This document shows positions 22,519 through 34,459 of a stretch of DNA of 64,000 bases, in pieces. The notes below the pieces were generated by a model. The model had not been told where the DNA came from and ran no database searches. It worked only from the letters and a program-made list of their open reading frames with translations. This DNA comes from Scolanthus callimorphus (Eukaryota > Cnidaria > Anthozoa > Actiniaria > Edwardsiidae). The stretch lies in the NCBI GenBank assembly GCA_033964015.1, contig CM066923.1, forward strand, positions 7,677,978 through 7,741,977, in the 5' to 3' direction. The translations under genes and the position numbers were made by a program. Each line of letters starts with the position of its first letter. The first letter of the stretch is position 1.

Positions 22519-23640
22519 GTTTTGGTAAAAATCATATTGCGAGTTGTGCGTAATCAAGTACAGCTTTTGAATAATTCATTCTTTGCGGTGAAAAATGCAA
22601 ATGAAAGAGTAATGATCTAAATTTATGTATTAAGTGGTTAATTCTTTACCGAAGAAAAGCTCCCAAGCGATAGTCTGTGACAGAATAATCACAAACAGAC
22701 TTCGCAGTTTGTTGTCCCAGAAATAATTGTCATCAGATAAACCTGTTTCCTTGTGATGATAAAAAAAAAAAATTAAAACCTTAAAAAAATTTCTAATTAT
22801 GAAAAAAGTATTTCTTTTTGCCGTAGTTCGGTAGTCCATTCTATAAGCTTTCCAACGATATATAGGTTGATATGTTTGGTTAAACTAAGGACGTGTATCA
22901 TTTTTTTTTTCGAACACGTGCGCGAAGGTTCTCAGTAACCTTAAAGAAGGATTTCGGCAAAATCCATGTGCAATATACACCTATTACAGAAAAGGTTGCA
23001 CCGTCACAACTGTCAGTTTGTAGCCCACCAAAAACAAATCATGGACACAGTTTTTTTTAGGATACATAGCCCGATACTTATTACCCTGCTTATAATATAC
23101 AGGGCAAAATTACTCGATGCTGATTGGCTAAGAGCGAGGGCATTTTTTCTTTATTGAGGGCAAAACTACTTTGCACACGTCTGAATACGTACACGTACAG
23201 TCAACTCGCGCGCTGAAGTTTGCCCTTTTATATCATAAACATGTAATCACATGGGTTCCTCGTAAAATTAGGGATTTCACTTGTGTTTTCAGTTTTTTCA
23301 AATTTTGGAAAAAAATTGAAAACACTCGTGAAATTAATCCCTAATTTTACTCGGCCCCATGCGATTACCTATACTATACTTTTTAGCCTAAAAGCATCAG
23401 TATAGCGTATTAGTATTTATAATAATTGTTTTTGTTTTCATATGTATATACACCTGATGAGATTACCGTGGGTAAATAAAGTTTATTAGTTTACAGTTGA
23501 CGCGGTTTCCATTGTTATTCGTAGGGAATTAACTCGGATAATGAATCTCAACAAACTAAAAGTCGGGGAGGGATTTGAATTCTCCAGGGAAAGGTTGGGG
23601 TTGATCAATAGAATTGAATTGAATTTCTAGGTAAATATAT
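22519..23640. other. Upstream of gene B; dispersed repeat, no gene
   Basis: 22835-22945 (CTAAGGACGTGTATCATTTT) occurs in inverted orientation at 26695-26810. 23270-23350 is an inverted repeat around TTTTTCAAATTTTGGAAAAA. No coding sequence supported. Confidence 0.45.
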
Positions 23641-23756
23641 TGCTCATTATGGATTAATAGGTAAATATATGGCTCATTATGGATTAATAGGTAAATATCT
23701 AGTTATTTACCTATTAATCCATAATAAGCCATATACTTACCTGTAAATCAATAATG

Positions 23757-23917
23757 TGTGGTTCCAGAAAATACCCCCCCCCCCCCCCCCCCTCCCGGAA
23801 GAGTGTTGAAAAGTGACCCCCCCACCTCTCTGGAATTCCAGAAGAAAAATACAGTATTTGTATGGAAAATATATCCTTTCCTATTATCCTTCCTAGGGAT
23901 AATTTCTGGAACCACAC
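23757..23917. mobile_element. Short MITE with internal C-run
   Basis: Inverted ends GTGTGGTTCCAGAAA (left) and TTTCTGGAACCACAC (right). A C-run of about 20 bases follows the left end, resembling the architecture of 1785-2113 but with different ends. To its left, 23640-23750 carries repeats of TTAATAGGTAAATAT. Confidence 0.6.
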
Positions 23918-23942
23918 AATAAGCCATTTTTACCAAGACTTC

Positions 23943-24294
23943 AAGGGGCACTGTCACGTTTGTTTCATCAAAATGTTTTAAAATAAGACAAGTGTTCTAC
24001 AGAAACAACTCCGAGCCTATATTCTGTTTCAAATTAGTCTTAAAAAGAAAAAGAGGCTTGTTCAGCCTGTTCGAAAATCAAAAATGCCAATTAGCAATCC
24101 AATTCCATCCGCTCGATTATACACGAAAATACTCCAAATTTATATTGATCTAGCAGCTGAAAGGTTGGTTAAAAAACGTAGACCATTATTTTGTTGATTT
24201 GTAGGGAGTTTGACTGCATTTAAGCTACTTAAAATGACCCCAAGTTAGACCAAATTTATGATAGACCATGACAGTTGCCCCTTTCACAATGACT
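23943..24294. mobile_element. MITE family R2, copy 1
   Basis: Ends AAGGGGCACTGTCA and the complement of TGACAGTTGCCCCTT. The interior has the phrase GGTTATTTAACAAACC-like and CCAATTCCATCCGCTCGAT in common with 56711-57132 and 63736-64000. Confidence 0.65.
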
Positions 24295-25276
24295 AAATTC
24301 AATTATCAACCCAAACATTTTACTAGTGAATTCAAATCCATACACTTACCCCGAGAAAAAAACATCCAATAATCTCAGTTTATGCATCTATGCTGACTGT
24401 CTGTCTATAACCAATATTTGCTCCTGATTAGCCTTTATGCGAATCCCGTTGAACGCCACAAAACACGATTTCCGAGAACGCCTTCACTTGAACCATATTG
24501 AGAAGCGTTTGTCCAGTCTACTTGCTTGGTCTCATTGCCCATAGAGTGTGTTTAAGACGTAAACCTGAAAATACAGATAAAATCATGCCCAGGTTAATTG
24601 CATATCTAATCGTAGAGAGCAACCAACGAGCGCAAAATACCTGAAACTTGCCTTCAGTTTCTCCATCTTGAATCAGTTCCATCCGTTTTGCTGGACACAA
24701 CGTTATGCAAATTGAGCTGTAGCTGTCAGGGCGTGGTACAAATGAAAATAACCAGTAAGGACGTAGTTGCTTTTGTCTCTATTATTTTCGTTCTACAAAG
24801 GAGTTCTTTTGTCTCTAGTCTATTATCCTCGTTCTTTGTGTTGAGGTATAGGGTATTGTTGTATTATCCAACCAGAGAGGAGCTTTACGCAGCTACGTAC
24901 CGACCAAAATAACAGCGCTTAAATGAGTTGCGCTTTTACAAAAAGCCGCTTGATTGATTGGACTGGCTGTTGTACGAAAACAAAAGACGTAATTCGTGTT
25001 TGGAAACCTTTGTCAATCATAGTTGAATAAAAGTTGTCATTCATTTTCTTCAGCATCACAACTTTATTGTGCATGGTAAAAATTAATTGCAATAAGTTTC
25101 TCTGGGGAACCCACTTCTGTGAAAGCAGCTAAATAACTAACAATAGTTCCTATTGGAATCCGCTATCTTTTTCAATTGTAAACTGTACTCCTTTTCAAAA
25201 CTGTTAATTTCAATGAGAAGAATGTATTTCATTTGTCCCTTTTTTTTTAAAACCTTGTCAACTGTAAACTAAGTCC
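24295..25276. other. Non-coding, no gene seen
   Basis: No frame or repeat that I can support. Confidence 0.4.
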
Positions 25277-25375
25277 GTTAATTACCTCGATTCTCGGCAA
25301 TAACCCCAATACATCCCTCGGGCCTACGGCCCTTGGGATGTATTGGGGTTATTGCCTTGAATCTCGGTAATTAAC
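25277..25375. repeat. 99-bp perfect-type hairpin
   Basis: Arms pair GTTAATTACC with GGTAATTAAC, and CAATAACCCCAATACATCCC with its complement, around a CGGGCCTACGGCCC loop. Probably a tiny MITE. Confidence 0.7.
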
Positions 25376-25439
25376 TCTAACTTATTATTTATTATAATAC
25401 GCTGCCTGGGTTGTGTTTCGGTCCTAGTTGTTTATCGTT

Positions 25440-25510
25440 GGTAGAAATGACTCCTATCATTTCTCCTGTACTTTACCTTCTTTCGGGCGAGACAATAAAC
25501 CTAGGCCCTG
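25440..25510 (-). repeat. SINE-core fragment
   Basis: TCTCCTGTACTTTACC and GAGACAATAAACCTAGGCCC match the SINE-related segment at about 44586-44640. Only a fragment. Confidence 0.4.
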
Positions 25511-25899
25511 TCTCCCCTATTAGCCGGCGGAAGGCTAAGCTAGAAGATGTCAGAAGTGCAATTTTAATAAACAAAATTGCTTATTATGTTCTATCCCAGT
25601 TTCCCCAACGTTTCAAGTATTCACTGCCCTTCAAACCCCCAGAGTATCAGACGTTCGTGCTCCACCTTTTAACGCCACAAAACACACTCAAGCATGAAAG
25701 AGTTTGCTCAAGAGCCCTTTGATTATGTTAGGATATTGATACAATTCTTATTCTAGAATCTCCAAAATATATTTATAGCTGGGAAAACTACTATTGATTG
25801 ACTCACCAAATTAATCTAAGCGCGTCCGAATGTGTCGCCGACGTTGTACCGAATGAGTTACGAAGTCGAGTCGCGATTGCATCCGAACTTAAAGTGATC

Positions 25900-26130
25900 G
25901 TGTCAGCCATCCTTTGTTGTTGTTTTTGTTCGATATTAGAAGACGAATTTCGTGTAGAAATTTCTTAATAAACATCTAAAAACAACATTTCAGATTTGAT
26001 AAACCAGATTCAATCGAGACTAAATTGCTCTATATCATCTCTAAATCAGCTGATGAAAATGGATGCTTTCTCTGACTTTGGTGTGTTGCTATGCTGTCAA
26101 AATGGCGGCTGACACAGGCTCTTTGAGGTG
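25900..26130 (+). repeat. Dispersed repeat family R1, copy 3 (uninterrupted)
   Basis: Contains GTTCGATATTAGAAGACGAA through AAAATGGCGGCTGACACAGG without the palindrome seen in the copy at 11085, so it shows the empty target site. Confidence 0.7.
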
Positions 26131-27998
26131 GATCGACCCAGTAATTTTCACGGCACCCATGCCAACCAATTTTGAACCTCTCATAAAAACAGGTTGATTT
26201 CTAAAGCGCGACCAATCTGAAGATATTTTAGGATTTCTTAATCAGGGTTATAATTTATGAAGTTGGTACTTATGGTTATAAATTGAAGGTTTTTATAGCT
26301 CATTCTATTTGTATTAAATATTTCTTTTTGATTTCGAAAAGGATACAACTTAAAAGTATCAACATAATTGCCTCACGCATCACCTTTCACGAAATATGGT
26401 CTGATAGTTTTTTTTACATCAAATTGATCAATGTAAAGCTTGTCTCCAACGTTTCATAGCAATTGAAAACCTCTATGGTTATCACCTTTGGACGATTGAT
26501 AAATATTAGATGGAGGGAACTTATGTAGCTTCTGCCATATGTTTAATCAAAACTCAGCACCTTGGTGGATTTTCTTCTAGGAAATTGTTCGGCGCTATTA
26601 GCAACTTGCTCGACACACTTGCAAATTGATCGAGCAAGTTGATAATCAATATTGCAATGTTGTTCAGCAATGTTACAAAGTGGTGAGGAAACGGTTTGAC
26701 TGTAAGGTAACTGAGAACCTTCGCGCACGTCCTCGAAAAAAAAATGATACACGTCCTTAGTTTAACCAAAACATGTCAACCTATATTGGAAAGCTTATGA
26801 AATGGACTAGCAGGCTATGGCAAAAATTTTTTTTTATTAATAAATATAATTTTGTTAAAGGTGTGCCAACTTTACGAGCGATCGCATCCGAACTGCTGGA
26901 CCTTGACTCTCAAGTAACACATTATTTAAATCCTTGAAGGTATTTCTCGAAAACCTTATCCGGTTTTTTTTTAATTTCGTTTAGTTCCAAAGTTATGAAA
27001 CTTTTAAATTTTTAGAGCGTGAAATCTATAAAATTCTCGCCAAAATACGAACCACGGCTCGACCAAGCTCGCCTGATATTTTGCCGAATCAAACCCCGAA
27101 TCGACCCCGAACTAAAACTACCTTGTTTACTTGAGAAGCTCCAGACCATTAGCTATTTGTTGCACATTTCAAACTTTGTCGGATTTTAATCTTGGAGAAA
27201 TGAACAAGAAAACCGTGTGAGCAATTTTCGATATTTACGAAAAAATTAGGTCGCAAAGTTGAAAGTCGCATTTTTTTCAATTTGCTGCCGCAAAATTTAT
27301 CATAAAAACGTTTTCAAGTAAAAATAAAAATTTCCTCACACGGTTTTTTAGGTGTTATCATCTTCTAACGGCACAGAAAATTTGACGCCGATATCTTAAA
27401 TCGTGCGAGGTCAGGAGCTTCGCGAAGGTGAAAATTTGACCTAAAATTTAAGTGCTAGAAAAAGCGAGTAAAGTTAAATTAAAATACAGAAAATGAGTGG
27501 CGGGCAATACAAATGAATGGGCTATTGAAACCAAGGGAAAACAGTTGACGCGTCATTTTGGGATTTAGAGATGTACTTTAGGACTCTATTAACTGAATTT
27601 CAGGAAAAAAGTCGTATTATGGATTTTTAATTATTTACCCTGATCGAGACCTTAAAGTAATAATAATAACATAATAAAATAATAGTGCAACCCCTAATAT
27701 TTGTGTTAAGTTATCTGACTTACTGTCGAATAGAACTCGACTGTTCAAAACGTACATAAGCAGGGGAAGTTGTCGAGTGGTTTTCCAAAAAGTAATTTGT
27801 TTCTCCGGCCTCGGTCAACATTTTCCAGCCCTCAGTCACAGTTTTTCTCTCCCCAGGCGGTAAATAACACATATTCCTGCAAACGGCACTTATATCCGGC
27901 AGTGGTACTTGAAGATCTTAGAAATGAACATTTAATGTCATTACTTTGCAGCACGGGCGAAGTATAAAATGAACGATGCAAGAAAGTAGAAAAAATAT
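26131..27998. other. Non-coding, no gene seen
   Basis: 26695-26810 is an inverted copy of 22835-22945. The remainder is A/T-rich without supported frames. Confidence 0.4.
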
Positions 27999-28230
27999 AT
28001 ACCGTTTCCGGGAAGCGTTGTCACCCAAAAAGCCTATAAGCTTGAGGCGCAAAGGATAATGGGTGCATCTAAAATGATACTGTTTGATCTGAATTCAGAC
28101 AGTTATCGCAACCACAGGTAAAAATTATTAAATTTCAGCACATTTCTAAGTATGTTTGTTTGTAATATTTTACAGAAATTCAAATAAATTCAAATAAATT
28201 CAAAATAAATTCAATAAAAATTCAAATAAA
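27999..28230. mobile_element. MITE family R3, left part, plus A/T microsatellite
   Basis: Starts ATACCGTTTCCGGGAAGCG, matching the full element at 33630-33889 for about 190 bp, but lacks the right end. It runs into short tandem AATTCAAATA repeats at 28165-28230. Confidence 0.65.
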
Positions 28231-29166
28231 TGTAGTACTATATCAAACACGCGACAGATGTCCAAATACCATCGAAGTGGATTAAAAAGCTCGGTTTTGC
28301 TTCTTTTTTTTAACTTCTTGAAGTAGGTTGAAAAAAAAACGAGTCAAAGATTTTTTTTTTTATTAACCCACTTCGAAGTGTCTGGAAATCCTAAAAACAC
28401 CTGTCGAGTGTTTGATATAGCTTGTCAAACAAATCATTTATTGTCGAAATACAGGATTGATTCAGGCGCCATGTTGGTTTTCATTTCGCAAACGGAAACC
28501 AATATTACCAGCATTCGCGTTTAATCTATTATGACTTGTACCGAGAGAGCCTTTTTCAGGCTTTCTAAACATCTATAACTATGGCTATTTAAAAAAAAGT
28601 TTCCATGTAAGGCCTCGAGTCTCGACTGCGACTTTGTCAAGGTCTCGAGTTTGGAAAGCTTGAGAGTGAGTTTCAAGCTTTTCGAGGGTTCTCCCAAAAT
28701 AAATCTGTGTTTTATTGCTTTATTTCTATGACTGTAACAAAGTAAACCACAACTCTCGGCCAATCAGAGCGCGCGACGCCATAGCTTGCCGTGAACAAAA
28801 AGGTACGAGTTGACACGTTATGACCAACGAACGAAAAATGAGATCTACTTGTACCCACATCAACAGAAATGCAAATAGCCGCGCGCGTGACAAACGGTTT
28901 TAAAGTGAACCTATTCTTTCTGACACTGGTATAGGAGTGTCACTAAGTTTGAGTTTTAAAAATTTAACTTCTCGGCCTAGGGTCTTTTCCCTAGTTTGAC
29001 GTGGTTCTCATTGAAAACTGAGCAATCTATAGCCGCTCACGGGAAATAATTAGCGCCTCATTTATGTTCTTATTGCTGTTCTAAATGTTCATGTTGTATT
29101 AAGTCCTTTTCTGCACTTCCAAACCGTGCTGAATTTACTCAGAAAGACAATGGGTCCCCTCGAGGA
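28231..29166. other. Gene C downstream region, no gene seen
   Basis: 28255-28415 is an imperfect inverted repeat with AAGTGGATTAAAAA-type arms. No coding sequence supported. Confidence 0.4.
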
Positions 29167-30687
29167 CTACGTCGGATAACTGAAGGAGGAGCCATAGAGG
29201 ATTTTCTCTACTTCTCTAAAAACTTTCACTGAATATCTTCTGCGACACTTTCTCCAATTCACTCTCTTAGGGATAACCCTCAGTATTCTTCTGTGCACCT
29301 GATAGATTTGCGTACCATTTAGCTTGTGCCCAATACAAAGGGCGGTCGCCAACTCACAGGGGAAGATATGATTGATTGCTTTCGGCATGCGGTCGTGTAT
29401 AATCGTTACATACATGTATGTAGGTTTAACTTTCATGTGTCGTAATAAGATTCCCAGGTACGCATCTTCGACGTGAAATGGTGTGTATGTGTTAGTCAAA
29501 TTTATCAATTCTGGAGTTAAATTATTAGAAAATGCGTAATACCCGGCACAGTAAGGAGGATAAAACTTCTCCTTAAAGTACTTCTTACTGATTGCGTGCT
29601 TGTGTTTCAAATCACGTACAACAGGAGCTCCCTTCCAAACCAATCCGCCATAGAAGCGTGGTGGGGCTTTGTCTAAATGTTTTATCATCCGTGGTAAATG
29701 TAAATACATATCGTCATCCGCCTTGAGGACAAATTCACAGTTTATATTCTCTTGAATCCACTTGAGTCCCATGTAGACTTTGATAATTATGTTGATATAT
29801 GTGTCGCGGAAGTTTCCAATAACTATGTCGTTAAATATTTCAGCTTCTCTAGCGTTTCCTTGGTTTACAGTTTCGTTTAAACTTTTCCCAAGCAAAAACA
29901 CTACTTTGTAAGGTCGATGAGCTAGCATTTTCGCTGTAGTATTATTCCTTTGAGAGAAAGTATTGAGCATCAATTCCTTCGCCCCCCATGTTTCTCTGAT
30001 CGCATTTCTTCTCCCGACATGCGGTTCTAAGTTGGCACCAGAGTGTATCATCACGAGCAAAAACAATTCTGTCTTCTCCATCTTAGGTGCGATAATCGGT
30101 GTCTCGAATCTAAAATTCACAGGTGGCCAATACTCGTGTAACATTTTATCGCGTGTTGTTGGAAGAGGTTCTTGAGTTCTAGTATTTTTCCATCCAGTTT
30201 TCATTTTCAACTCCATCCTCTTTTCATTTTTGCTCGCCCTTGTCGTAGATGGAGTAGCCCTTCCAATTTTCTCGTCATACTGTACTTGTTCCAAGATCTC
30301 TTGTCTTGCCTTTTTAAACGTTTGTTTTTTTAACATTTTATCACATGTTGTTGGAAGTGGTTCTTGAGTATTTTTCCATCCAGTTTCCATTTTCAACTCC
30401 ATCCTCTTTTCATTTTTACTCCCCTTTGTCTTAGATGGAGTAGCCGTTATATTTTTCTCGTCATACTGCGTGGTCTTTTCTTCCATGGTCTTTTGTGTTG
30501 CCTTTTCAAGCGTTTGTTTTTGGATGTTTTCGACCGTTTTCGTTTTGGTTTGCCCTCGTGCGGGTCTTGCAGAGCCCATAAGCAAATCCATGCTGACATA
30601 ACAGACAAGATAAATACAAACAAGGCATAAGAAGTACAGCTGCTTTCTGCAACCACGTACAGTAACTTTGCCAATCCGCGGCATCAT
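29167..30687 (-). CDS. GT31 gene C: beta-1,3-galactosyltransferase-like, repeat-containing stem
   Basis: Intact 506-residue intronless ORF with adjacent ATGs at 30687 and 30684. Short cytosolic tail, anchor at about 16-36, then a highly charged lysine-rich stem to about 185 containing two direct repeats of about 70 residues (landmarks SKNEKRMELKM, GWKNT and EPLPTT). The catalytic domain follows the cluster motif YWPPVNFRFETPIIAPK: GRRNAIRETW (about 226-234), VVFLLGKSLNET, KADDDMYLHLPRM (about 322-334), YPPYCAGYYAFS and EDAYLGILLRHM (about 407-418). Unlike A and B it ends without a C-terminal helix. Predicted Golgi lumenal UDP-sugar:beta-1,3-transferase; donor and acceptor are not deducible. 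Genes C, C' and D share upstream DNA as well as coding sequence, so they arose by segmental duplication and probably share regulation. Confidence 0.85.
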   Translation of the reverse strand: MMPRIGKVTVRGCRKQLYFLCLVCIYLVCYVSMDLLMGSARPARGQTKTKTVENIQKQTLEKATQKTMEEKTTQYDEKNITATPSKTKGSKNEKRMELKMETGWKNTQEPLPTTCDKMLKKQTFKKARQEILEQVQYDEKIGRATPSTTRASKNEKRMELKMKTGWKNTRTQEPLPTTRDKMLHEYWPPVNFRFETPIIAPKMEKTELFLLVMIHSGANLEPHVGRRNAIRETWGAKELMLNTFSQRNNTTAKMLAHRPYKVVFLLGKSLNETVNQGNAREAEIFNDIVIGNFRDTYINIIIKVYMGLKWIQENINCEFVLKADDDMYLHLPRMIKHLDKAPPRFYGGLVWKGAPVVRDLKHKHAISKKYFKEKFYPPYCAGYYAFSNNLTPELINLTNTYTPFHVEDAYLGILLRHMKVKPTYMYVTIIHDRMPKAINHIFPCELATALCIGHKLNGTQIYQVHRRILRVIPKRVNWRKCRRRYSVKVFREVEKILYGSSFSYPT

Positions 30688-30779
30688 GTTGGAAATCCGC
30701 GAAAACTAATTCGAAAAACGTTTAATGATACTTTCATAATAATAATAAGTAAGCTTCATAAATAAGATTACATCTGTTT

Positions 30780-30877
30780 GTTTAGACAAATATTGACAGT
30801 TATATTTACCATAACACGTAAGCTGATTGGCCATCGAGATCTTGAGTAGAGAGGTAATGACTTGAGGGATATTTGAC
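30780..30877 (-). promoter_or_regulatory. Conserved upstream block of gene C (candidate promoter)
   Basis: A block with AGCTGATTGGCCATCGAGAT and GGTAATGACTTGAGGGATAT is conserved upstream of the fragment C' (32318-32383) and, more weakly, of gene D (36738-36775). ATTGGCCAT/ATTGG resembles a CCAAT-box. Shared descent alone could explain the conservation. It is separated from its continuation (31311 onward) by a 433-bp insert. Confidence 0.4.
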
Positions 30878-31310
30878 CCGGGGGGACTCCCATATTTTTT
30901 GGTCGGGATGATCGTCGGAAATTTTCAGTTTCACCCCTAAAAGATACCAAACATGGCGTGGCTCAAATAATTTGTTACCCTAGAAGCCCAAAAGATGAGG
31001 CGTTATGTGCCAAGTAGGCGCGTAGGAGACAGGTAACAGGTAAAAGATACCCATCATGAAATTTCCGCGTTTGACTAAAATGCTGCAGCCTTCTAATTTA
31101 TCGTATTCTCGTCGAGTTATCACAGTTTTTAGAAACACCATCATGAGAGAAAACAATTTGGACTCATATTTCTGCCCTAAAAGATACCAATCTCCCTAAA
31201 TTTATCGAAGATCACGATCACCCTAAAAGATACCAAACCCCGTGATTTTAACCCCTAAATTAGATACGACGATCATCCCCGACCAAAAAATATGGGATAA
31301 CCCCCCGAGG
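30878..31310. mobile_element. 433-bp MITE inserted upstream of gene C
   Basis: Inverted ends share CCCATATTTTTTGGTCGGG and ATGATCGTCG. An 11-bp direct repeat GGATATTTGAC flanks it (30867-30877 and 31311-31321). The paralogous upstream region at 32372-32390 reads straight through the site with one copy. The interior repeats CCCTAAAAGATACCAA. Confidence 0.75.
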
Positions 31311-31570
31311 GGATATTTGACTGCTATTCGCGTGTCCAGTTTTTGCATTCAGGCGCTGAAGTAAAACTGTCACACCCCGTGTCATACATTCACCGTTACA
31401 CATAGCGGTCCTTTTCCCCGGGAATCCTGTTCCACACCACCTGTGGCTCGGCTTGCTGACAAGGAGTCAAGAAGTCCTCTTTCTGGGACTAAAATGTCTT
31501 TATGTCTTGACTTTTCATGCACAATATTTCATGTGCCACTAGGAAATTTCAGCTCTCAGAGAATACGAAT

Positions 31571-31751
31571 ATAGGCAATATTCGTATTCAAACGGTCCGA
31601 CATTCGTGTGAGGCTAATGCGGGTAATTATTTTGTTTCACTATTTCCAGTTTAGTGCACTTGAAAAAGGCGAAACAAAACTAATCCCCCGCATGTGCCAC
31701 ACGTGAGTGTTCGTCCCAGTCTGACCGTTCGAATATACGAAGACTGCCTAT
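31571..31751. mobile_element. MITE at the breakpoint of the GT31 fragment C'
   Basis: Inverted ends ATAGGCA(A/G)TNTTCGTAT on both sides, with inner inverted sequence GTGAAACAAAAT-like. Its right edge coincides exactly with the loss of GT31 homology in C'. Confidence 0.55.
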
Positions 31752-32208
31752 TGTTTCTCTGATCGCATTTCTTCTCCCGACATGCGGTTCTAAGTTGGCA
31801 CCAGAGTGTATCATCACGAGCAAAAACAATTCTGTCTTAGTTAGGTGCGATAATCGGTGTCTCGAATCTAAAATTCACAGGCGGCCAAAACTCGCGTATC
31901 ATTTTATCGCGTGTTGTTGGAAGAGGTTCTTGAGTTCTAGTATATTTCCATCCACTTTTCACTTTCAACTCCTTCTTCTTTTCATTTTTGCTCACCCTTG
32001 TCGTAGATAGAGTAGCCCTTCCAATTTTCTCTTCATACTGCACTACTCCCGAGATCTCTTGTGTTGCCTTTTGAAACGTTTGTCTTTGGATGTTTTCGAC
32101 CGTTTGCGTTTCGGTTAGCCCTTGTGCGGGTCTTGCAGAGTCCAAAGCAGATAAATACAAACAAGACATAAAAGTACAGTTGCTTTCTGCACCCACGTAC
32201 AGGTACAA
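31752..32208 (-). pseudogene. GT31 fragment C', truncated copy of gene C
   Basis: Minus-strand sequence closely related to gene C from the membrane-anchor region (SARPAQGLTETQTVENIQ) through one stem repeat and FWPPVNFRFETPIIAP. A small deletion at about 31836 brings a stop. Homology then resumes out of frame through the RRNAIRE segment and ends abruptly at the MITE boundary near 31752. The start codon region, the second stem repeat and the whole catalytic domain are absent. Non-functional remnant of a tandem duplication. Confidence 0.8.
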
Positions 32209-33629
32209 ACGTTAAATGATATTTTCATTCAAAGTGAGTTTCATGAATAAATAGCCTTATGGTAATACTTGCAAAAGATTACAAGGACTGGTTAACCACC
32301 AACTATTTATATTTACCCTAACACATAAGCTGATTGGCCATCGAGATCTTGGGCAGAGTGATAATGACTTGAGGGATATTTGACTGCTATTCGCGTGACC
32401 TGGTGCGGTTTTGTATTAAGGCGCTGAGAGTAAAACTGTCGAACATTCACCGTTACAAATAGTGGTCCTCTTCCCCGGGAAACCTGCTCCACGCCACCTG
32501 CTTGCTGCAAAGGAGTCAAGAAGTCCACTTTGTGGGACGGAAATGTTTTGATGTGCGTGTCTTTTCAAGCAAAATATTCCATGTGCCACTTTGGCAAATT
32601 TCAGCTCTTTCAGCTTGTCCTCAGATTTGTTGTTGGCCGCCGTCGTACAACTAAGTTGTTTAGACTATTACAAACAACGGAAACATTGAGGACAATTATA
32701 AAAATGTGGTCGACAATTTTACCTTCAGTAGCTGGAACAAGGCTTGAAGAATTTCAGGTTTAGACAAAGACAAGAGTAAGCTAGAATAAGCGCCAAATGT
32801 AACCTTTTTAATGTTTAGATCAATGAAACGAGTCGGTGTCTGTCAATCGGAATCAGCGCCCTCCTTGTTTGGTTACTACAGTAACGTTGAATAGTGTGAA
32901 ATATGAATTTAATCAAAATTGTAATATTTCTTCCTAAGCAGTCCAAATTAGAAACTAATGAAAGTTTTCATGGCGGGGTTACCGTCGTATAAAGTTCTAC
33001 CATGCCGTGACCTATAATGCGCGTGATAATTAACAGTAGTCAGTCATTCGTTGAAACTTCCTCTCTTTCAAACAGTATTTTTGAACGGAAAAAATATTCT
33101 ATTATTTTATTAGCTTCGCGCATAGATTACAATAACAGAATACGCTATAAACAAGCAAGTAAAAAGACATATCAAAAATACCCTGATCAAAACCGTCGTT
33201 TTTGAAACACTCACGGCCAAAACCAAAATTTGGAAGTATTTACCTTATTTGGTAGATCCCCTTCTGATACGAATTTCGGCGACATTTGCCAGAAAAACTC
33301 TGCATTTTGAGCGAGAACTTCCAGGCATTTCAGCGACTCGATATTTCAAAGCATCCTCCATGTTGCATCTAGCTTAGCAGCCAGGCAAGATCTATTTTGA
33401 GACTCCACAGGGAACCCGCGCGGCTCGCCCCAGTCTCCTTATAGGCATTTTGCAAAAACGACTGCTTATTTTTGATATGTAGAGAAACCACAACAGCCAT
33501 AAGCCAATTACTCTGTCTTCGTGATTACGATTAATAATTTTATAACCGTGTTGTCAAAAATGTTGTTAAAAATGTTATGTTATGTTATGTTAACTCTATG
33601 TAAATGTTATGCAATGCAGTCAGAAACAT
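32209..33629. repeat. Upstream region of C', duplicated from the C/D ancestor
   Basis: 32286-32980 matches the upstream regions of gene C (30780-31500, outside the MITE) and gene D (36705-37580). Landmarks are CCCGGGAAACCTGCTCCACG, GTCGTACAACTAAGTTGTTT and GGTTACTACAGTAACGTTGA. It marks the extent of the segmental duplication. No separate gene seen. Confidence 0.6.
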
Positions 33630-33889
33630 ATACCGTTTCCGGGAAACGTTGTCACCCAAAAAGCCTATAAGCTTGAAGCGCAAAGGATGATCTGGGCATT
33701 TAAACTGCTACTGTTTGATCTGAATTCAGACAGTTATCGCAAACACAGGTGAAATGATTAAATTTCAGCACATTTCCAAGCATGTTTGTTTCTAATATTT
33801 TACAGAAATTTAAATAAATCTTTACCCATACTCCCTAGCGCACCAAGCTTATAGGCTTTTTGGGTGACAACGTATCCCGGAAACGGTAT
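33630..33889. mobile_element. MITE family R3, full-length copy
   Basis: Ends ATACCGTTTCCGGGAAACG and its complement, with the inverted match continuing through CCAAAAAGCCTATAAGCTTG. Flanked by AT/TA. Partial copies at 27999 and 34534. Confidence 0.7.
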
Positions 33890-34207
33890 ATAAGTGAGTT
33901 GAAACGTGTAACAGTGCGACAACGCGCGAACGACTCGCGATCAATAAACACCATATTTGGAAAGCATCACGTTCTTCGTTTAGCCAATCAGCAACGGGAG
34001 ATTTGATTCGTCATATTTTCTAAAAATAACGCGCGCGAACTCCTCACAACAGAACAGAAGCACAAAATGAGTTTAGTTCACTGTTTTACTTCCATGCTCA
34101 AAACTAAGTGTTTCTGACGCAGTGCAAAGCAATGCAATGCAATATTTTGTAACAAGAGTACATCGGATAATAATTTTATAACCGTGTTGTCGAAAATGTT
34201 GTTAAAA

Positions 34208-34420
34208 ATGTTATGTTATGTTATGCGTCTTCTCGGATAAGGACGTTAAACCGTAGGTCCCGTCTCTCACATGCACTACATTAACCTGAACCAGAGGGAC
34301 GTTAAAGAACCACGGGGACGTCGGAAGTTGCCCATCCTCAGTGCAGGACTTACTAACCCACTACACCGACAAGGGAACCTCGTAATTGGCAAATCATATA
34401 AATAAAATAAATAAAGCATT
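34208..34420 (+). mobile_element. SINE family copy, 3' part
   Basis: Contains GTCTTCTCGGATAAGGACGT, GTCCCGTCTCTCACATGC and GACGTTAAAGAACCACGGGG, then an A/T tail with AATAAA-type repeats near 34400. It is the same family as the minus-strand copy at 38040-38705 and carries the uninterrupted target site for the MITE found in that copy. Confidence 0.7.
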
Positions 34421-34459
34421 ACTTGATGTTTTTTTAAAAATCTTTGTGCATTTCAATAT

